Shown piece after piece: positions 28,069-36,959 of a stretch of DNA of 64,000 bases. The notes beneath the pieces were generated by a model. It was given only the letters and a program-made list of their open reading frames with translations. It searched no databases and had not been told where the DNA came from. The stretch lies in assembly GCF_004683865.2 (NCBI RefSeq), contig NZ_CP040759.1, positions 1-64,000 of the forward strand, written 5' to 3'. Position 1 is the first letter of the stretch; each line of letters starts with the position of its first letter. This DNA is from Paracoccus liaowanqingii. Its GTDB lineage: Bacteria > Pseudomonadota > Alphaproteobacteria > Rhodobacterales > Rhodobacteraceae. Position numbers and translations under genes: made by a program.

Positions 28069-29069
28069 CAACTGATCCCTTCAAACCAGGCGTTGAAGTA
28101 GGACGAGATCTTGCCGGCCGACGCGAGGTAGCGGGTGCGCATCTCGGCATCGTCTCCCTCCAGTGTAGCGATCATTGCCTTCTGGCGGTCCGCAATCTCG
28201 CTGCCGGGGATCACAACTGGCCAAGCGTCCTCGACCAGTCCACGGATCGCCGTTGCCGCAGCATCGGCGGTCGAGATGTCAGCGCCGGCTGCATGCAAGG
28301 CCGTGATCATGGCATAAGGGCTCGCAAGCTCACGCTCGAAGCGGCCACCACAGAGCGCAACCACGTGGTTCTTCACATTGACCCCGTAGATCGAGGTCTG
28401 GCCGCCGTAGGCACCTGCAAGGCTGATCGCCAACAGGAGGTGCTCGAGGGCCTCGGCGGGAGCTGTACGCCCATTCAGCGAGATTGTCTGCAGAAGCAAA
28501 GTGCTAGGTTTCACGAAGTGCCGTTCGAAGATGTTCACCGACGGCTGTTTCGTTTCCGCATTGAAGAGGGTGCCATCCTCCGACGCTCGGTTGTGGAAGG
28601 TCCGATCGACTGAGCTGCCGTAGTCTTGCAGGGACACCGCATCAGAATACTGAGCCGCAGCCTTTACCGGCAGAAACTTGTTATCTTGTGTTGCGCTGTC
28701 GCCGAATACGAAGGTGTTCAGATCGAAGCGGTCGCCAGGCTTCTCGCCCTTACGAAGAACAGTCTTGTTCTGGGCTAGAGTACCGCCTGCGTTGAGGAAC
28801 CGCAGGATCTGGAGGCCCCGGGCGCGCTCACCGAACTTGAACTTGTTCGCAACTGCACGGACGTGACGCTCGCCTCCAACCTCGATGTCAGTGATCTCGG
28901 CGTCGGCATTGCGGAAGGATGCCGGCGAGATGACTTCGCGTAGGACGAAAAGAGTCACGGAGCCTAGGTTCTTCAAGGCAGGCTGTGCGTATGTCTTGTC
29001 CTTGCCTTGAGCCTCGAACAGGAGCTCGTCGAGAGTGCCCAGGAAGGGCTTGATGTCAGTGATCGGCAT
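28068..29069 (-). CDS. csc2: Cas7 (Csc2) backbone subunit of subtype I-D
   Basis: 333 residues from MPITDIKPFLGTL; the ATG at 29069 is preceded by GAGGATC, and a GTG at 29081 overlapping the cas10d stop is possible. It has Csc2 landmarks: VTLFVLREVISPASFRNADA, ANKFKFGERARGLQILRFL, FVFGDSATQDN, an RTFHNRASEDGTLFN loop, FERHFVKPSTLLLQTI and AYGGQTSIYGVNVKNHVVAL. Multiple copies would line the crRNA spacer. The zinc-binding cysteines seen in some Csc2 proteins are absent. Translationally coupled at both ends. Confidence 0.88.
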   Translation of the reverse strand: MPITDIKPFLGTLDELLFEAQGKDKTYAQPALKNLGSVTLFVLREVISPASFRNADAEITDIEVGGERHVRAVANKFKFGERARGLQILRFLNAGGTLAQNKTVLRKGEKPGDRFDLNTFVFGDSATQDNKFLPVKAAAQYSDAVSLQDYGSSVDRTFHNRASEDGTLFNAETKQPSVNIFERHFVKPSTLLLQTISLNGRTAPAEALEHLLLAISLAGAYGGQTSIYGVNVKNHVVALCGGRFERELASPYAMITALHAAGADISTADAAATAIRGLVEDAWPVVIPGSEIADRQKAMIATLEGDDAEMRTRYLASAGKISSYFNAWFEGIS

Positions 29070-29077
29070 GGTGATCC

Positions 29078-29533
29078 TCACTTACCGTTTTCGGTTGTTT
29101 CCAGGGACGGTGTTTCAGCGCCGGAACGGGGCCGGTAAGACTCCTCGGTGAAGGAGACCTGGTAGATGGCGAAGGCGATGCGGCGGTCCTTCGAGACCGG
29201 CGGACGGCTCCGGAAGGCTCTAGGCCAGACTTGGGTTATGAAGATGGTCGCCGCATCTTGCGCAGACTTCCGTGGAAAGGGGCGGTCACCAAACGAGCCT
29301 CGATGCTCAAGACGCGCTGAGCGATCAAACTCGGCCTCAAGCTTACCAGCAATTGCAGCGATCATTGCTTCTTCGGATGTCTCTCCAATCCGAACACAAC
29401 CCTCCACGGCCTCAAGCGCGATCCTGAGCCCAAGGCTACGTTCGTTGTTGCTGGCGTCCCGCTTGGGTGCAGCCTGGACCCGCGCCATGGCACGAGCGAA
29501 GTTGATGAGCGCACTGTCCTTTTCGGCGTGCAT
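29078..29533 (-). CDS. cas11d: Cas11d small subunit from an internal start in cas10d
   Basis: In-frame ATG at 29533 (MHAEKDSALINFARAMARVQ...), preceded by a perfect AAGGAG (29545-29540) at exactly 6 bases, inside the cas10d frame. The product would be 151 residues, mostly helical with conserved basic patches, the size of Cas11. In characterised I-D systems the small subunit is made by internal translation of cas10d, so this is an expected but nicely visible feature. Confidence 0.75.
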   Translation of the reverse strand: MHAEKDSALINFARAMARVQAAPKRDASNNERSLGLRIALEAVEGCVRIGETSEEAMIAAIAGKLEAEFDRSARLEHRGSFGDRPFPRKSAQDAATIFITQVWPRAFRSRPPVSKDRRIAFAIYQVSFTEESYRPRSGAETPSLETTENGK

Positions 29534-31990
29534 TGCGTACTCCTTTTTGGCGATGGTCATGAGGGCCATGCGCAGACCCATCAAGGTCTTCGCACGATCG
29601 TCGGGGAGACGGTCCAGAATGAGGATTGCCTCACAGGTGGCGCCGAAGCGGGTTTCCGGATCAAGGATCCGGAGTGCAACCTCGATGCCGACGTTCTGCA
29701 TCTCGCTGGCGCAGAGCTGCTCCGCGATCCCGAGAAGAAAAAGCGCCTGCGGAAGCTGTTCAATTCGAAAGCTGTTGCCCCCAAACGCTTTACGCAAGGC
29801 AGCCGGGAGGATGTCAAAGTGGACGAAGCCCGCCTGTGGCGAGGGCATTCCCTGGAAGACATGGACAGGGCGTCCAAGGCGAAGGGCAGACTCCATCATC
29901 ATGCGGATGAGCGTGATCAGATCAGCCGTCCGTGCCGGAACGCCAACATGCCGGGCGAAGACTTTGCGCGCGCCATACTGATCCCGATCCACATAGACCT
30001 GTCGCCCGGATTTCAGGTCGAGGCGCATCAGGTCGAAGTGATTGAGATCCAGGAAGGCATCGCGGAGATCACTGCTCAGGCCTAAGGTGGCAAAGAGACC
30101 CATGGCCGTGGGCGAGGACACGTTTGCTGGAAGGTCTTTGGCAAAATTCCCAGTCTTTTCTGCCTGCATCGTCCGCAGACGATGCTCAGCAAAGGCGAAG
30201 TCCGACACAAGAGTCAGCGACTTGGCGCTCTCATGGGACTCGGGGCGTCCTTCGCGGCCGGAGAACGCACTAACATTGAGGCCCTTAATTCCAGACTTTT
30301 TATTGATGACAGCCTTGGCACTCACTGGGGCGTTGGTGAAGTGGCAGTAGCCGAAGGGTGCTCCAATTTCCGCATCCAGGAAGCGGCGCCGAAGGGTGGC
30401 GTCGAGCCATTTCCTGGCCGCTTCGATGAATCTACTGCTAGGGTCTCCGATCTTCTCAAATAGTCCGGCACGGTCTGCGCCATCACCGCAGAGCCATAGA
30501 GAAAGAAGCCCGTCAAAGCCGAAGACATGGTGGCGCAGATCGGGATCGCGTGCCCCAAGGGCCGCGATCCAGGCCGCGAGTAGCGATTGGCGGCTGCCTT
30601 GGTGTTTGGTCTCCACAACCCATTCCGGAACGTCAAATCCGAGTTCGCTGGCGAGGGTGACGAGCTCTTGCTCTCGCGTGGCTGCGTCCGGGACCCGGGC
30701 AGCCAAGACCCTAGAGGTAGGCTCGGAGCAGCCAAGCGCCATGACGATACATGCAGCGTCTTTCAGGATTGGCAGCCGGGGATCGTTCTCATCTAAAATG
30801 AACCATGGCTGGAAATGCTTGCTTCCCTTACTCGTAAACGTATCGATGCCGGACAAGGATGGCGCGAAGCCGAGATCTCCAAAGAACGCTGCCATAGCCT
30901 GCCGCCAAGCATCCTCGTTCAACAGGCGGATATGAACGTAGAGAGCCTTTGACGCCTCGCGGCTGTCATACCTGAAGGCCTCTTCGAGGTCAGAAACTTC
31001 AGCGCCGCTATCGAGGATATCCCTGCTACCCTTTGGGTTGATATCAGCACGGAGATCGAGGCGCAGGCGCTTCGAGGCCTCGTTCAAGGCCACCTCCATC
31101 GCCTCCTCTGCAACATCCTGCTGACATACCAGCAGCAACTCGCCGTCGTGGTGCACCTCGACAAGGGGAGGGCATCCTTTCCGGTCATAGACAGCCACCG
31201 AAAAGGCGCGCTGGAGTTCATCGAGAAGGAAAGGTGTATGCGGCGACCTCAGGCTAAAGGCGGTCCAGCCCTGCTTCAGGTCCTTACTGCGAAGGCCTTC
31301 GAAGCGCTCCAATTCGCCGACCACATCCCCAATGGGACGAGTTGTATCGAGGAAGATCCCATCGAGACGATCAGCAAGCCGAACGTAGAGGCTGTCCTTG
31401 GCCTCCTCTATCGGAAGAAGCTTCATCCCCGGCGCGATCATGTCACTACGGCTGATTTCTACGGCGTTGATCCGTGCCAGAAGCGTCTCTGCCGACATCT
31501 GGGCACCATAGCGGGTGAGAAAAGCTGCAATACCGTAGTGACTCATCAACTCCGCAATATGAGCTGCTGTCAGTGCTTCACTTTCCTTCCGAGGCAGATC
31601 GAGTATCTTGTCCGCATCGTGAAGGAACGCCGTAGCCATGATCCGGACGATGCGGACCGGCAGGACTTCCTCATGCACACCCGCTGCCCTCAGATCAATC
31701 TCGGCGAAAACGGCCGCACCTCGGGTCACGCTGGTGAGATGATCGAGAAGCGTCACGTTTCGGAATTTTAGGCGATCCTTGAAGCTCTCTCCTTCCACAT
31801 AGCCGCCCTTCCCGGACATCATCATGAGACGCGGTGTGCGGGCTTCGATCCGCTTGCCAGCGGCGATGTCCTTCTGCTGAGTTACGGCGAGGGGACCGTT
31901 ATGAGCTTCCCGTTCCGCTTCCGAGAAAACATGTTCAGCAATGACGGAGCCAAGGAAGTCCCGGAAGAGGCGGGTCGAGACGGGGATCAT
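29078..31990 (-). CDS. cas10d: Cas10d (Csc3) large subunit with HD nuclease motif
   Basis: 970 residues. The N-terminal HD domain shows DHLTSVTRGAAVFAE (H84) and AFLHDADKIL (H124-D125), the metal-binding pair used in I-D to cut target DNA. The expected palm region reads VHHDGELLLV, with no GGDD motif, so cyclase or polymerase activity is unlikely. The last 151 codons are helical and resemble a Cas11 small subunit, with their own ribosome binding site (see the separate entry). It begins 11 bases after cas6 and its TGA touches csc2. It would form the large subunit recognising the PAM and carrying nuclease activity. Confidence 0.88.
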   Translation of the reverse strand: MIPVSTRLFRDFLGSVIAEHVFSEAEREAHNGPLAVTQQKDIAAGKRIEARTPRLMMMSGKGGYVEGESFKDRLKFRNVTLLDHLTSVTRGAAVFAEIDLRAAGVHEEVLPVRIVRIMATAFLHDADKILDLPRKESEALTAAHIAELMSHYGIAAFLTRYGAQMSAETLLARINAVEISRSDMIAPGMKLLPIEEAKDSLYVRLADRLDGIFLDTTRPIGDVVGELERFEGLRSKDLKQGWTAFSLRSPHTPFLLDELQRAFSVAVYDRKGCPPLVEVHHDGELLLVCQQDVAEEAMEVALNEASKRLRLDLRADINPKGSRDILDSGAEVSDLEEAFRYDSREASKALYVHIRLLNEDAWRQAMAAFFGDLGFAPSLSGIDTFTSKGSKHFQPWFILDENDPRLPILKDAACIVMALGCSEPTSRVLAARVPDAATREQELVTLASELGFDVPEWVVETKHQGSRQSLLAAWIAALGARDPDLRHHVFGFDGLLSLWLCGDGADRAGLFEKIGDPSSRFIEAARKWLDATLRRRFLDAEIGAPFGYCHFTNAPVSAKAVINKKSGIKGLNVSAFSGREGRPESHESAKSLTLVSDFAFAEHRLRTMQAEKTGNFAKDLPANVSSPTAMGLFATLGLSSDLRDAFLDLNHFDLMRLDLKSGRQVYVDRDQYGARKVFARHVGVPARTADLITLIRMMMESALRLGRPVHVFQGMPSPQAGFVHFDILPAALRKAFGGNSFRIEQLPQALFLLGIAEQLCASEMQNVGIEVALRILDPETRFGATCEAILILDRLPDDRAKTLMGLRMALMTIAKKEYAMHAEKDSALINFARAMARVQAAPKRDASNNERSLGLRIALEAVEGCVRIGETSEEAMIAAIAGKLEAEFDRSARLEHRGSFGDRPFPRKSAQDAATIFITQVWPRAFRSRPPVSKDRRIAFAIYQVSFTEESYRPRSGAETPSLETTENGK

Positions 31991-32001
31991 CTGGGCCTCA
32001 C

Positions 32002-32706
32002 TTACTGGGGAAGGATTGGGCAGCCGAAGCCGGCACGGGTCTTGGCGCCGAGACCTGCCATGTAGGCAAAGCGGACATCTTCCGGATGCCCTCGCATCGT
32101 AAGAGGAAGACTAAAGGCCGGCACGATCACCTTGCGGCCATTGGTTGCTTTGCGCAGATGAACCAGGCGCCGTGTGACGCCGACTGCCAGTGTCAGAGGA
32201 TCAGCCGAGAAGCTGATGTCCATGTCCCTGCCGGCACGACGCTCGAGGCCGCGACGGAAGGCGGCATCGAAGTCGACACTCCCGAACTCCTCGATCCATT
32301 CAGTTTCAGGGTCCTTGCCCAACGGCTTGATCAGGATTGGACTCGCAAAAAAGACAGCCAATTCGGACACGCCGTCAGCAGGCAAACGCCCGAGGTGTCG
32401 ACGAGCACCGGAGCAATCGATGACGTCACCATTGGAGGAGTGAACTTGGATCCACTCCGGCCTGATCTGCATCAGTCCACGGGCGATTATCTCGGACGGC
32501 GTTGAGATCGTCAGGCCAGTTATGGTTGAGAAGCCGTCTTCCCGCGCTACCCCACTCATCCCGAAGGTCCAAGGCTGCGCCTCAGGACCCACCATATCTT
32601 TGGAAGCGATCCCTGCCTTGTCCAGCGCAGCCACAATCGCAGCATTCATGCTGTCGCAGTACCGGACTCGCTGTGGCTTTTTATGAAGATCAATGAAGAT
32701 GCGCAT
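32002..32706 (-). CDS. cas6: Cas6 crRNA endoribonuclease
   Basis: 234 residues from MRIFIDLHKKPQRVRYCD; the ATG at 32706 has AAGGAGG 6 bases upstream. It has two ferredoxin-like halves; the second ends with the glycine-rich loop GLGAKTRAGFGCPIL diagnostic of Cas6. It would cut at the base of the repeat hairpin CCCCTCATGGGG. The catalytic histidine is not obvious (H183 or H203 region). First gene of the operon. Confidence 0.85.
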   Translation of the reverse strand: MRIFIDLHKKPQRVRYCDSMNAAIVAALDKAGIASKDMVGPEAQPWTFGMSGVAREDGFSTITGLTISTPSEIIARGLMQIRPEWIQVHSSNGDVIDCSGARRHLGRLPADGVSELAVFFASPILIKPLGKDPETEWIEEFGSVDFDAAFRRGLERRAGRDMDISFSADPLTLAVGVTRRLVHLRKATNGRKVIVPAFSLPLTMRGHPEDVRFAYMAGLGAKTRAGFGCPILPQ

Positions 32707-32734
32707 GGCCAACCTCCTTCTGTTTCATGGAAGC

Positions 32735-32787
32735 TGACAGAAAGGCTAACTATCATGCAAGAACTCTACCTGTCATAAAATCTGACA
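32735..32787. promoter_or_regulatory. Divergent cas6/WYL promoter region with TGACA repeats
   Basis: TGTCA-N7-TGACA inverted repeat at 32771-32787 and a further TGACA at 32735, in the 80-base gap between cas6 and the WYL gene. It is a likely operator for the WYL regulator. Confidence 0.5.
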
Positions 32788-33746
32788 TGAAAAGCAAACT
32801 TTTAGATGCAAGAGTTCTGGAGTACCTTGCTTATTGGGAGCGTCAGCTCACGGCAGGCAGGCTGGCAGCCATGATGTGTGTGGAGCGTCAGCACTCCCAG
32901 TCTCACATGATTACGCCCTACGAGACGCACCCCCTCACCCTTGGGAAGCTTGAGCGTCATAAGCGAGTGAAGCAGTTCCCTGCGCTGGCAGGAGACGGTT
33001 CCCTGCCAGCTTATACAGGCACAGCGCCCGCTGATGCGCTTCAGATCCTGACGGCGCTGGACTTTCTGACGGAAGGCCACCGCGACACTTACAGAGAGGG
33101 CTGGAGCAGCCAGGTAGGGCCTGCCGTTCCCCTTGAACGGGTGCCGGTACTGAATCAGCTTCATGCTTCACATGAGCCATTCAGAACACTGTTCTCCGCA
33201 TGTGCACGCCGGGTAGCCGTAACCCTTCGCTACAGGTCTCGCACCTCTGAGGCGGTACATATGACGGTCAGTCCACACGCCCTCATTGACGGATACCAGC
33301 GACCCCATTTCAGATGCTACGTCGTTGAAGGTATGTCAGAGAATGCGATGCTCACGGGCCGGTACTTGCCTGGAATGAAAGGAAAGTACTGGTCAGATAT
33401 TGTGCCCTATCGAGTTATCGAAGTGGAGGGTGAGCATCCGCAGAGTTATGTGGATGGCTGCGGGGACAGCAATTGGCATCAAAGAAGTCCATTGCTGTTC
33501 AAGCTAAGCGACTTGCTGACGCCGCCACTGCGCGATGCTGTGGTCCAGGACTACGAAGGCGCAGAAGGCTTTTACTATCCCTATTTGCTCATTCCCTCAG
33601 TTCGTGTAGCGCTTACCCCGTATGTACGAAGGTCGTTGCGCTGGCGTGTGTTCGACAACAGCCATCCTCAGGAGATGTTTGTCGAGGTTGAGGGCGAGGA
33701 GCGGGACAGCATCATTAAAACAGTGTTTGGGATGGGCGGTGAGTGA
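32787..33746 (+). CDS. WYL-domain transcriptional regulator, divergent from cas operon
   Basis: 319 residues from MKSKLLDARVLEYLAYWERQ; an upstream ATG at 32727 would add 20. It has an N-terminal winged-helix-like region (LAAMMCVERQHSQSHMITPY), a middle domain, and a WYL-type sensor domain (VTLRYRSRTSEAVHMTVSPHALIDGYQRPHFRCYVV and later PYRVIEVEGEH). The closest known roles are the BrxR/CapW-like repressors of defence operons and WYL proteins linked to CRISPR loci. It probably represses cas6-cas3 until a signal binds. The downstream region to 34040 shows no gene. Confidence 0.75.
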   Translation: MKSKLLDARVLEYLAYWERQLTAGRLAAMMCVERQHSQSHMITPYETHPLTLGKLERHKRVKQFPALAGDGSLPAYTGTAPADALQILTALDFLTEGHRDTYREGWSSQVGPAVPLERVPVLNQLHASHEPFRTLFSACARRVAVTLRYRSRTSEAVHMTVSPHALIDGYQRPHFRCYVVEGMSENAMLTGRYLPGMKGKYWSDIVPYRVIEVEGEHPQSYVDGCGDSNWHQRSPLLFKLSDLLTPPLRDAVVQDYEGAEGFYYPYLLIPSVRVALTPYVRRSLRWRVFDNSHPQEMFVEVEGEERDSIIKTVFGMGGE

Positions 33747-34040
33747 TGGACTATGATCTCGGCGCCGATTGGAAGTGATTACCAGGAGATCCGGTCTGCT
33801 GCGCTCAGGCTGAAGATGACAGGGAAGCGAAATCAGCCCCTGGGAGACCTGCGCCAGCGGGTCGGAGAGGGGGCTGACTTCGCCTTCTCTTCGTTTGAAT
33901 CACTCTCATTGTGAACCAGCGGATGAACCAGAAAGAGCGAACTCCGGCCAGTGAACTTCCTGTGTCGTAACGCACTGATAATCAAATTCAATTGTAGCTT
34001 GATCGATCCCACTATCACGGGATCCAGATCCTCTTTCCTT
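33747..34040. other. Intergenic region left of IS5
   Basis: No convincing gene. A minus-strand frame 33833-34333 runs into the IS element and is not supported by a ribosome binding site. Confidence 0.4.
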
Positions 34041-35517
34041 AGTTCGACCTGAACAACTCTGAACCATCTGAATTTTATTGATGAAAGTGCCGAAGCGGTA
34101 GCGGGGAATTGCAAGGTTTCGTATGCTGATACTCGAAACCTTGCGAATTTTCGGAGCTGTGATGAAGCCTCGTTTGCGCACTGAAGAGCAGGATGATCTC
34201 CTGCGTCCCCGCCTGACCGACATGATCGATCTGCGCCATGAACTGGCGAAACTTGCTGCGCTGATTGACTGGGAGTTCTTCGAGACCGAATGGGCGGGTT
34301 TCTTTCCGTCCCCGACAGGACGGCCGGCCACATCGCCGCGGCTGGTGGCGGGTCTGCTGTATCTTCAGCATGCCTATCGGCTGTCTGACGAGGCCGTCGT
34401 CGATCGTTGGGTCGAGAACCCTTACTACCAGCATTTCACCGGCGAGGTCTTCTTCCAGCACCGCCTGCCGATCGACCCGTCCTCCCTGACCCGGTGGCGC
34501 AAGCGGATCGGAGAGGAAGGAGCCGAGTGGCTGCTGACCAAGACGATCGAGGCCGGGCGGGCGTCAAGGACAGTCGATGACCGCAGCCTGTCGCGCATAT
34601 CCGTCGATACCACGGTTATGGAAAAGAACATCGCCCACCCGACCGATGCGCGCTTGTATGAGACCGCACGTGGAAAGCTTGTCGCCCTCGCCAATGAAGG
34701 CGGGATCACGTTGCGGCAGAACTACAACCGCCTGGCCCCGCGCCTGGCGGTGCGGATTGGGCGCTACGCCCATGCCAGGCAGTTCAAACGCATGGGCAAG
34801 GCTCTGAAACAGCTGAAGGGATACACCGGTCGTGTCCTGCGGGATATTCGCCGGCAGTTGGACGGGATTGCGGAGGGGCCCTTCCGCGAACGGGTTCTGG
34901 ACACTCTCGTGCTCGTCGGTCGTCTGCTGCATCAGTCCCCAAAAAGCCACGGCAAGATCTACGCCCTGCATGAGCCCGAGGTCGATTGCATCTCCAAGGG
35001 CAAGGCACGCAAGCGCTATGAGTTCGGCACCAAGGTCAGTCTGGCCACCACCATCGACGAGGGCTTTGTCGTGGGCATGCGTGCCCTGCCGGGCAATCCT
35101 TACGATGGCCACACCCTGCCCGAAGCGCTGGAGCAGGTTGCGATCCTGACCGGTCAGATCCCGGATCTGGCGGTCGTGGACCGCGGGTATCGCGGCCATG
35201 GGGTGTTGGAAACGAAGGTCCTGATCAGCGGCACCCGCCGCGGCCTGACGCAAAAGCTGAAAGCGCTGCTGAGGCGACGCAGCGCCATCGAGCCCGAGAT
35301 CGGACATATGAAGACAGACGGACGCTTATCCCGCTGCCCGCTGAAGGGCACGTCCGGGGACGCCATCTTCGCCGTGCTCTGCGGCTGCGGCCATAACATC
35401 CGCAAGATCCTGGCCCACCTCAGGGCTTTGCTGGCCTTCATTCTCGCCGCTATCTTGCAAGTGATCAGGACAGAAAACGGCTATCTCGCTCATGGGCAGC
35501 GTTGTTCAGCCTGAACT
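34041..35517 (+). mobile_element. IS5-family insertion sequence
   Basis: About 1,477 bp. Imperfect terminal inverted repeats AGTTCGACCTGAACAACTCTG (left) and AGTTCAGGCTGAACAACGCTG (right, reverse complement) share 16 of 21 bases. They are flanked by CCTT at 34037-34040 and 35518-35521, a possible 4-bp target duplication. A perfect 11-bp hairpin GCAAGGTTTCG (34111-34144) lies just before the transposase gene. It carries one intact transposase. Confidence 0.8.
34162..35514 (+). CDS. IS5-family DDE transposase
   Basis: 450 residues from MKPRLRTEEQDDLLRPR. An N-terminal DUF772-like helical domain (SPRLVAGLLYLQHAYRLSDE) is followed by DDE catalytic residues in RISVDTTVMEKN, LAVVDRGYRGHG and RSAIEPEIGHMK. 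Full length. Exact IS5 subgroup not determined. Confidence 0.85.
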   Translation: MKPRLRTEEQDDLLRPRLTDMIDLRHELAKLAALIDWEFFETEWAGFFPSPTGRPATSPRLVAGLLYLQHAYRLSDEAVVDRWVENPYYQHFTGEVFFQHRLPIDPSSLTRWRKRIGEEGAEWLLTKTIEAGRASRTVDDRSLSRISVDTTVMEKNIAHPTDARLYETARGKLVALANEGGITLRQNYNRLAPRLAVRIGRYAHARQFKRMGKALKQLKGYTGRVLRDIRRQLDGIAEGPFRERVLDTLVLVGRLLHQSPKSHGKIYALHEPEVDCISKGKARKRYEFGTKVSLATTIDEGFVVGMRALPGNPYDGHTLPEALEQVAILTGQIPDLAVVDRGYRGHGVLETKVLISGTRRGLTQKLKALLRRRSAIEPEIGHMKTDGRLSRCPLKGTSGDAIFAVLCGCGHNIRKILAHLRALLAFILAAILQVIRTENGYLAHGQRCSA

Positions 35518-35634
35518 CCTTAGCCATTTGTTCAAATCAATTGAGGGTAGCCCTGTCCTAAGAGTTGAACCATGTGCAGCGGGAGTTTTGGTTGCGACCC
35601 TTCGATTGCCGGGCAATTGAGCCGGTAATGGCCT

Positions 35635-36170
35635 TCAAGTCTTTCGGGGCTGCCATTTTTTGGCAAGCTTGAGGACATTGAGACGGAGCTCCTCAGCGTC
35701 CAGAGTATGTGGATCAAACGTTCCGTCTGCCCACTCCGCCAGCTCCTCATGTTCAGGATGGTTTGGGTCCTTAACTGCTTCAAGGAATTCTTCGTACCCC
35801 GGAGGCCCACCGACGTCTTCGGGTGGGCACCTGCCGGAGATGTGTCTCAGGCCGGGGTAGATCTCACCTGGAGCCAGTGGGGTGATCTTGCCGATCTGCA
35901 GCTTGTGCTCCCAGTTGTCCCCGAAGTCATAGATGTAACGGCCAGTGCGGACGCTGGTATCCTGGATCAATTGAGCCAGTGAGGTCTTGTTGGCAGGGAG
36001 ATCATCACCACCGAAATCTGGATCTGGAACCCCCAGCTCACTCCACCAGCCTCGAACATGTAGCGATGCGAGTTGGTCCAGCCCATGGCGGCTTACAGGG
36101 TCAGGTGCAGGCGATCGAGGCAGATCGTGCTGGGCACTTGCAGGACCGCTCCAAGAAAATCCGGCTACAT
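35635..36170 (-). pseudogene. Decayed pRiA4b ORF-3-like gene
   Basis: The C-terminal part is recognisable: RYIYDFGDNWEHKLQIGKI, YPGLRHISGRCPPEDVGGP, GYEEFLEAVKDPNHPEHEEL and FDPHTLDAEELR, the signature of the pRiA4b ORF-3 family. The N-terminal part lies in another frame (LQVPSTICLDRLHLTL, then a TAA where family members have CAA, then AAMGWTNSHRYMFEAGGV). So there is a stop, a one-base shift near GGAGTGAGCTG, and a missing start. Such proteins are common passengers of mobile elements. Confidence 0.75.
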
Positions 36171-36506
36171 GCCGATGACGACTGCCACGTTCACAATGGC
36201 CAGCACGATGGTTATGTTTCTCAGCCACGTCATCCGCTTGATTGACAGATCAATGGTCTCTTGAAGCAGCCTGGACTGCTTTTTCAGGCTCATGATTACG
36301 GCCTCGTCTATGGTCTCTTTGTAGAGCGTCTGGACGTGGGCATTGGTCAGCTTGGCGATCTGTCCACGCTGCATGGCTTGGAACACATAGACCGGATCAT
36401 CCAGTCTCGTGGGATCCAGATCCTTCACGCCGCTCTCATGATACTGCTCTGAACATGCTTCGCCGAACCAGGGCGCAGGCTTCACTGTGCTGACGCAGAG
36501 CCTCAT
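36165..36506 (-). CDS. Hypothetical protein with C-terminal membrane anchor
   Basis: 113 residues. The last 25 (WLRNITIVLAIVNVAVVIGM) form one transmembrane helix, preceded by an amphipathic Lys/Arg-rich helix. The frame overlaps the upstream gene by 71 bases, so the true start may be nearer the middle (MQRGQIAKLTNA). Function unknown; phage-like neighbourhood. Confidence 0.4.
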   Translation of the reverse strand: MRLCVSTVKPAPWFGEACSEQYHESGVKDLDPTRLDDPVYVFQAMQRGQIAKLTNAHVQTLYKETIDEAVIMSLKKQSRLLQETIDLSIKRMTWLRNITIVLAIVNVAVVIGM

Positions 36507-36750
36507 CCCAGGTGCCGGACCTGGAACTTATCTCTGCCGGGTCATCAGCCTTGAAGGTCATAGTCTCGAACCAGGAAGGTGTCTTATCAAACCCGTGATT
36601 GTTGCCCATGAACCTGGTGGAAACTCTGGTATTACCAATGACGTCTTCTGCCACACAACGGTTGGCCCTTATGAACCAGGACCCCCACTCTGCCAGGTTG
36701 GCAGGGACGAGCTGACGGTTCTCATCGAGGATCATGAATCGGCGTTCCAT
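36436..36750 (-). CDS. Phage-type small protein of unknown function
   Basis: 104 residues: MILDENRQLVPANLAEWGSW, VAEDVIGNTRVSTRFMGNNH, then PSWFETMTF and a final TWDEALRQHSEACALVRR. I recognise this pattern from small phage proteins ('..VSTvFLG.dH......lFETMvF....RY.TwdeAl.gH'). Unknown role. Confidence 0.6.
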   Translation of the reverse strand: MERRFMILDENRQLVPANLAEWGSWFIRANRCVAEDVIGNTRVSTRFMGNNHGFDKTPSWFETMTFKADDPAEISSRSGTWDEALRQHSEACALVRRSMFRAVS

Positions 36751-36908
36751 GGATCGCTGATGACTCAGCTCCTGAACCAGATCAACCTATCTATGGGTGA
36801 TGTCCTTCATGGTTCCGGTGATGGATTAGTGAGCAATCACCTGGGTGTTCACCCCCGAGGCGATAAGATCTAGTTGGGTCTGAGCCAGAGACGAAAAGCT
36901 TTCAGAAT

Positions 36909-36959
36909 TTATTCCGGGTGCTGCCCGGCCCGTTAGGGCAAGGGCAGCACCCGGAATAA
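36909..36959. repeat. 18-bp perfect hairpin
   Basis: Arms TTATTCCGGGTGCTGCCC and its complement (36909-36926, 36942-36959). The 15-base loop itself contains GCCC...GGGC. Confidence 0.8.

Noticed and set aside
18884..33746. CRISPR-associated transposon (I-D CAST)
   Set aside because: Known I-D CASTs lack Cas3 and carry Tn7-type tnsA/B/C and tniQ. Here Cas3' is present and the nearby transposases are independent IS elements with their own target duplications.
33833..34333. 166-codon minus frame ending left of IS5
   Set aside because: It runs across the IS5 terminal repeat and lacks a ribosome binding site; no recognised family.
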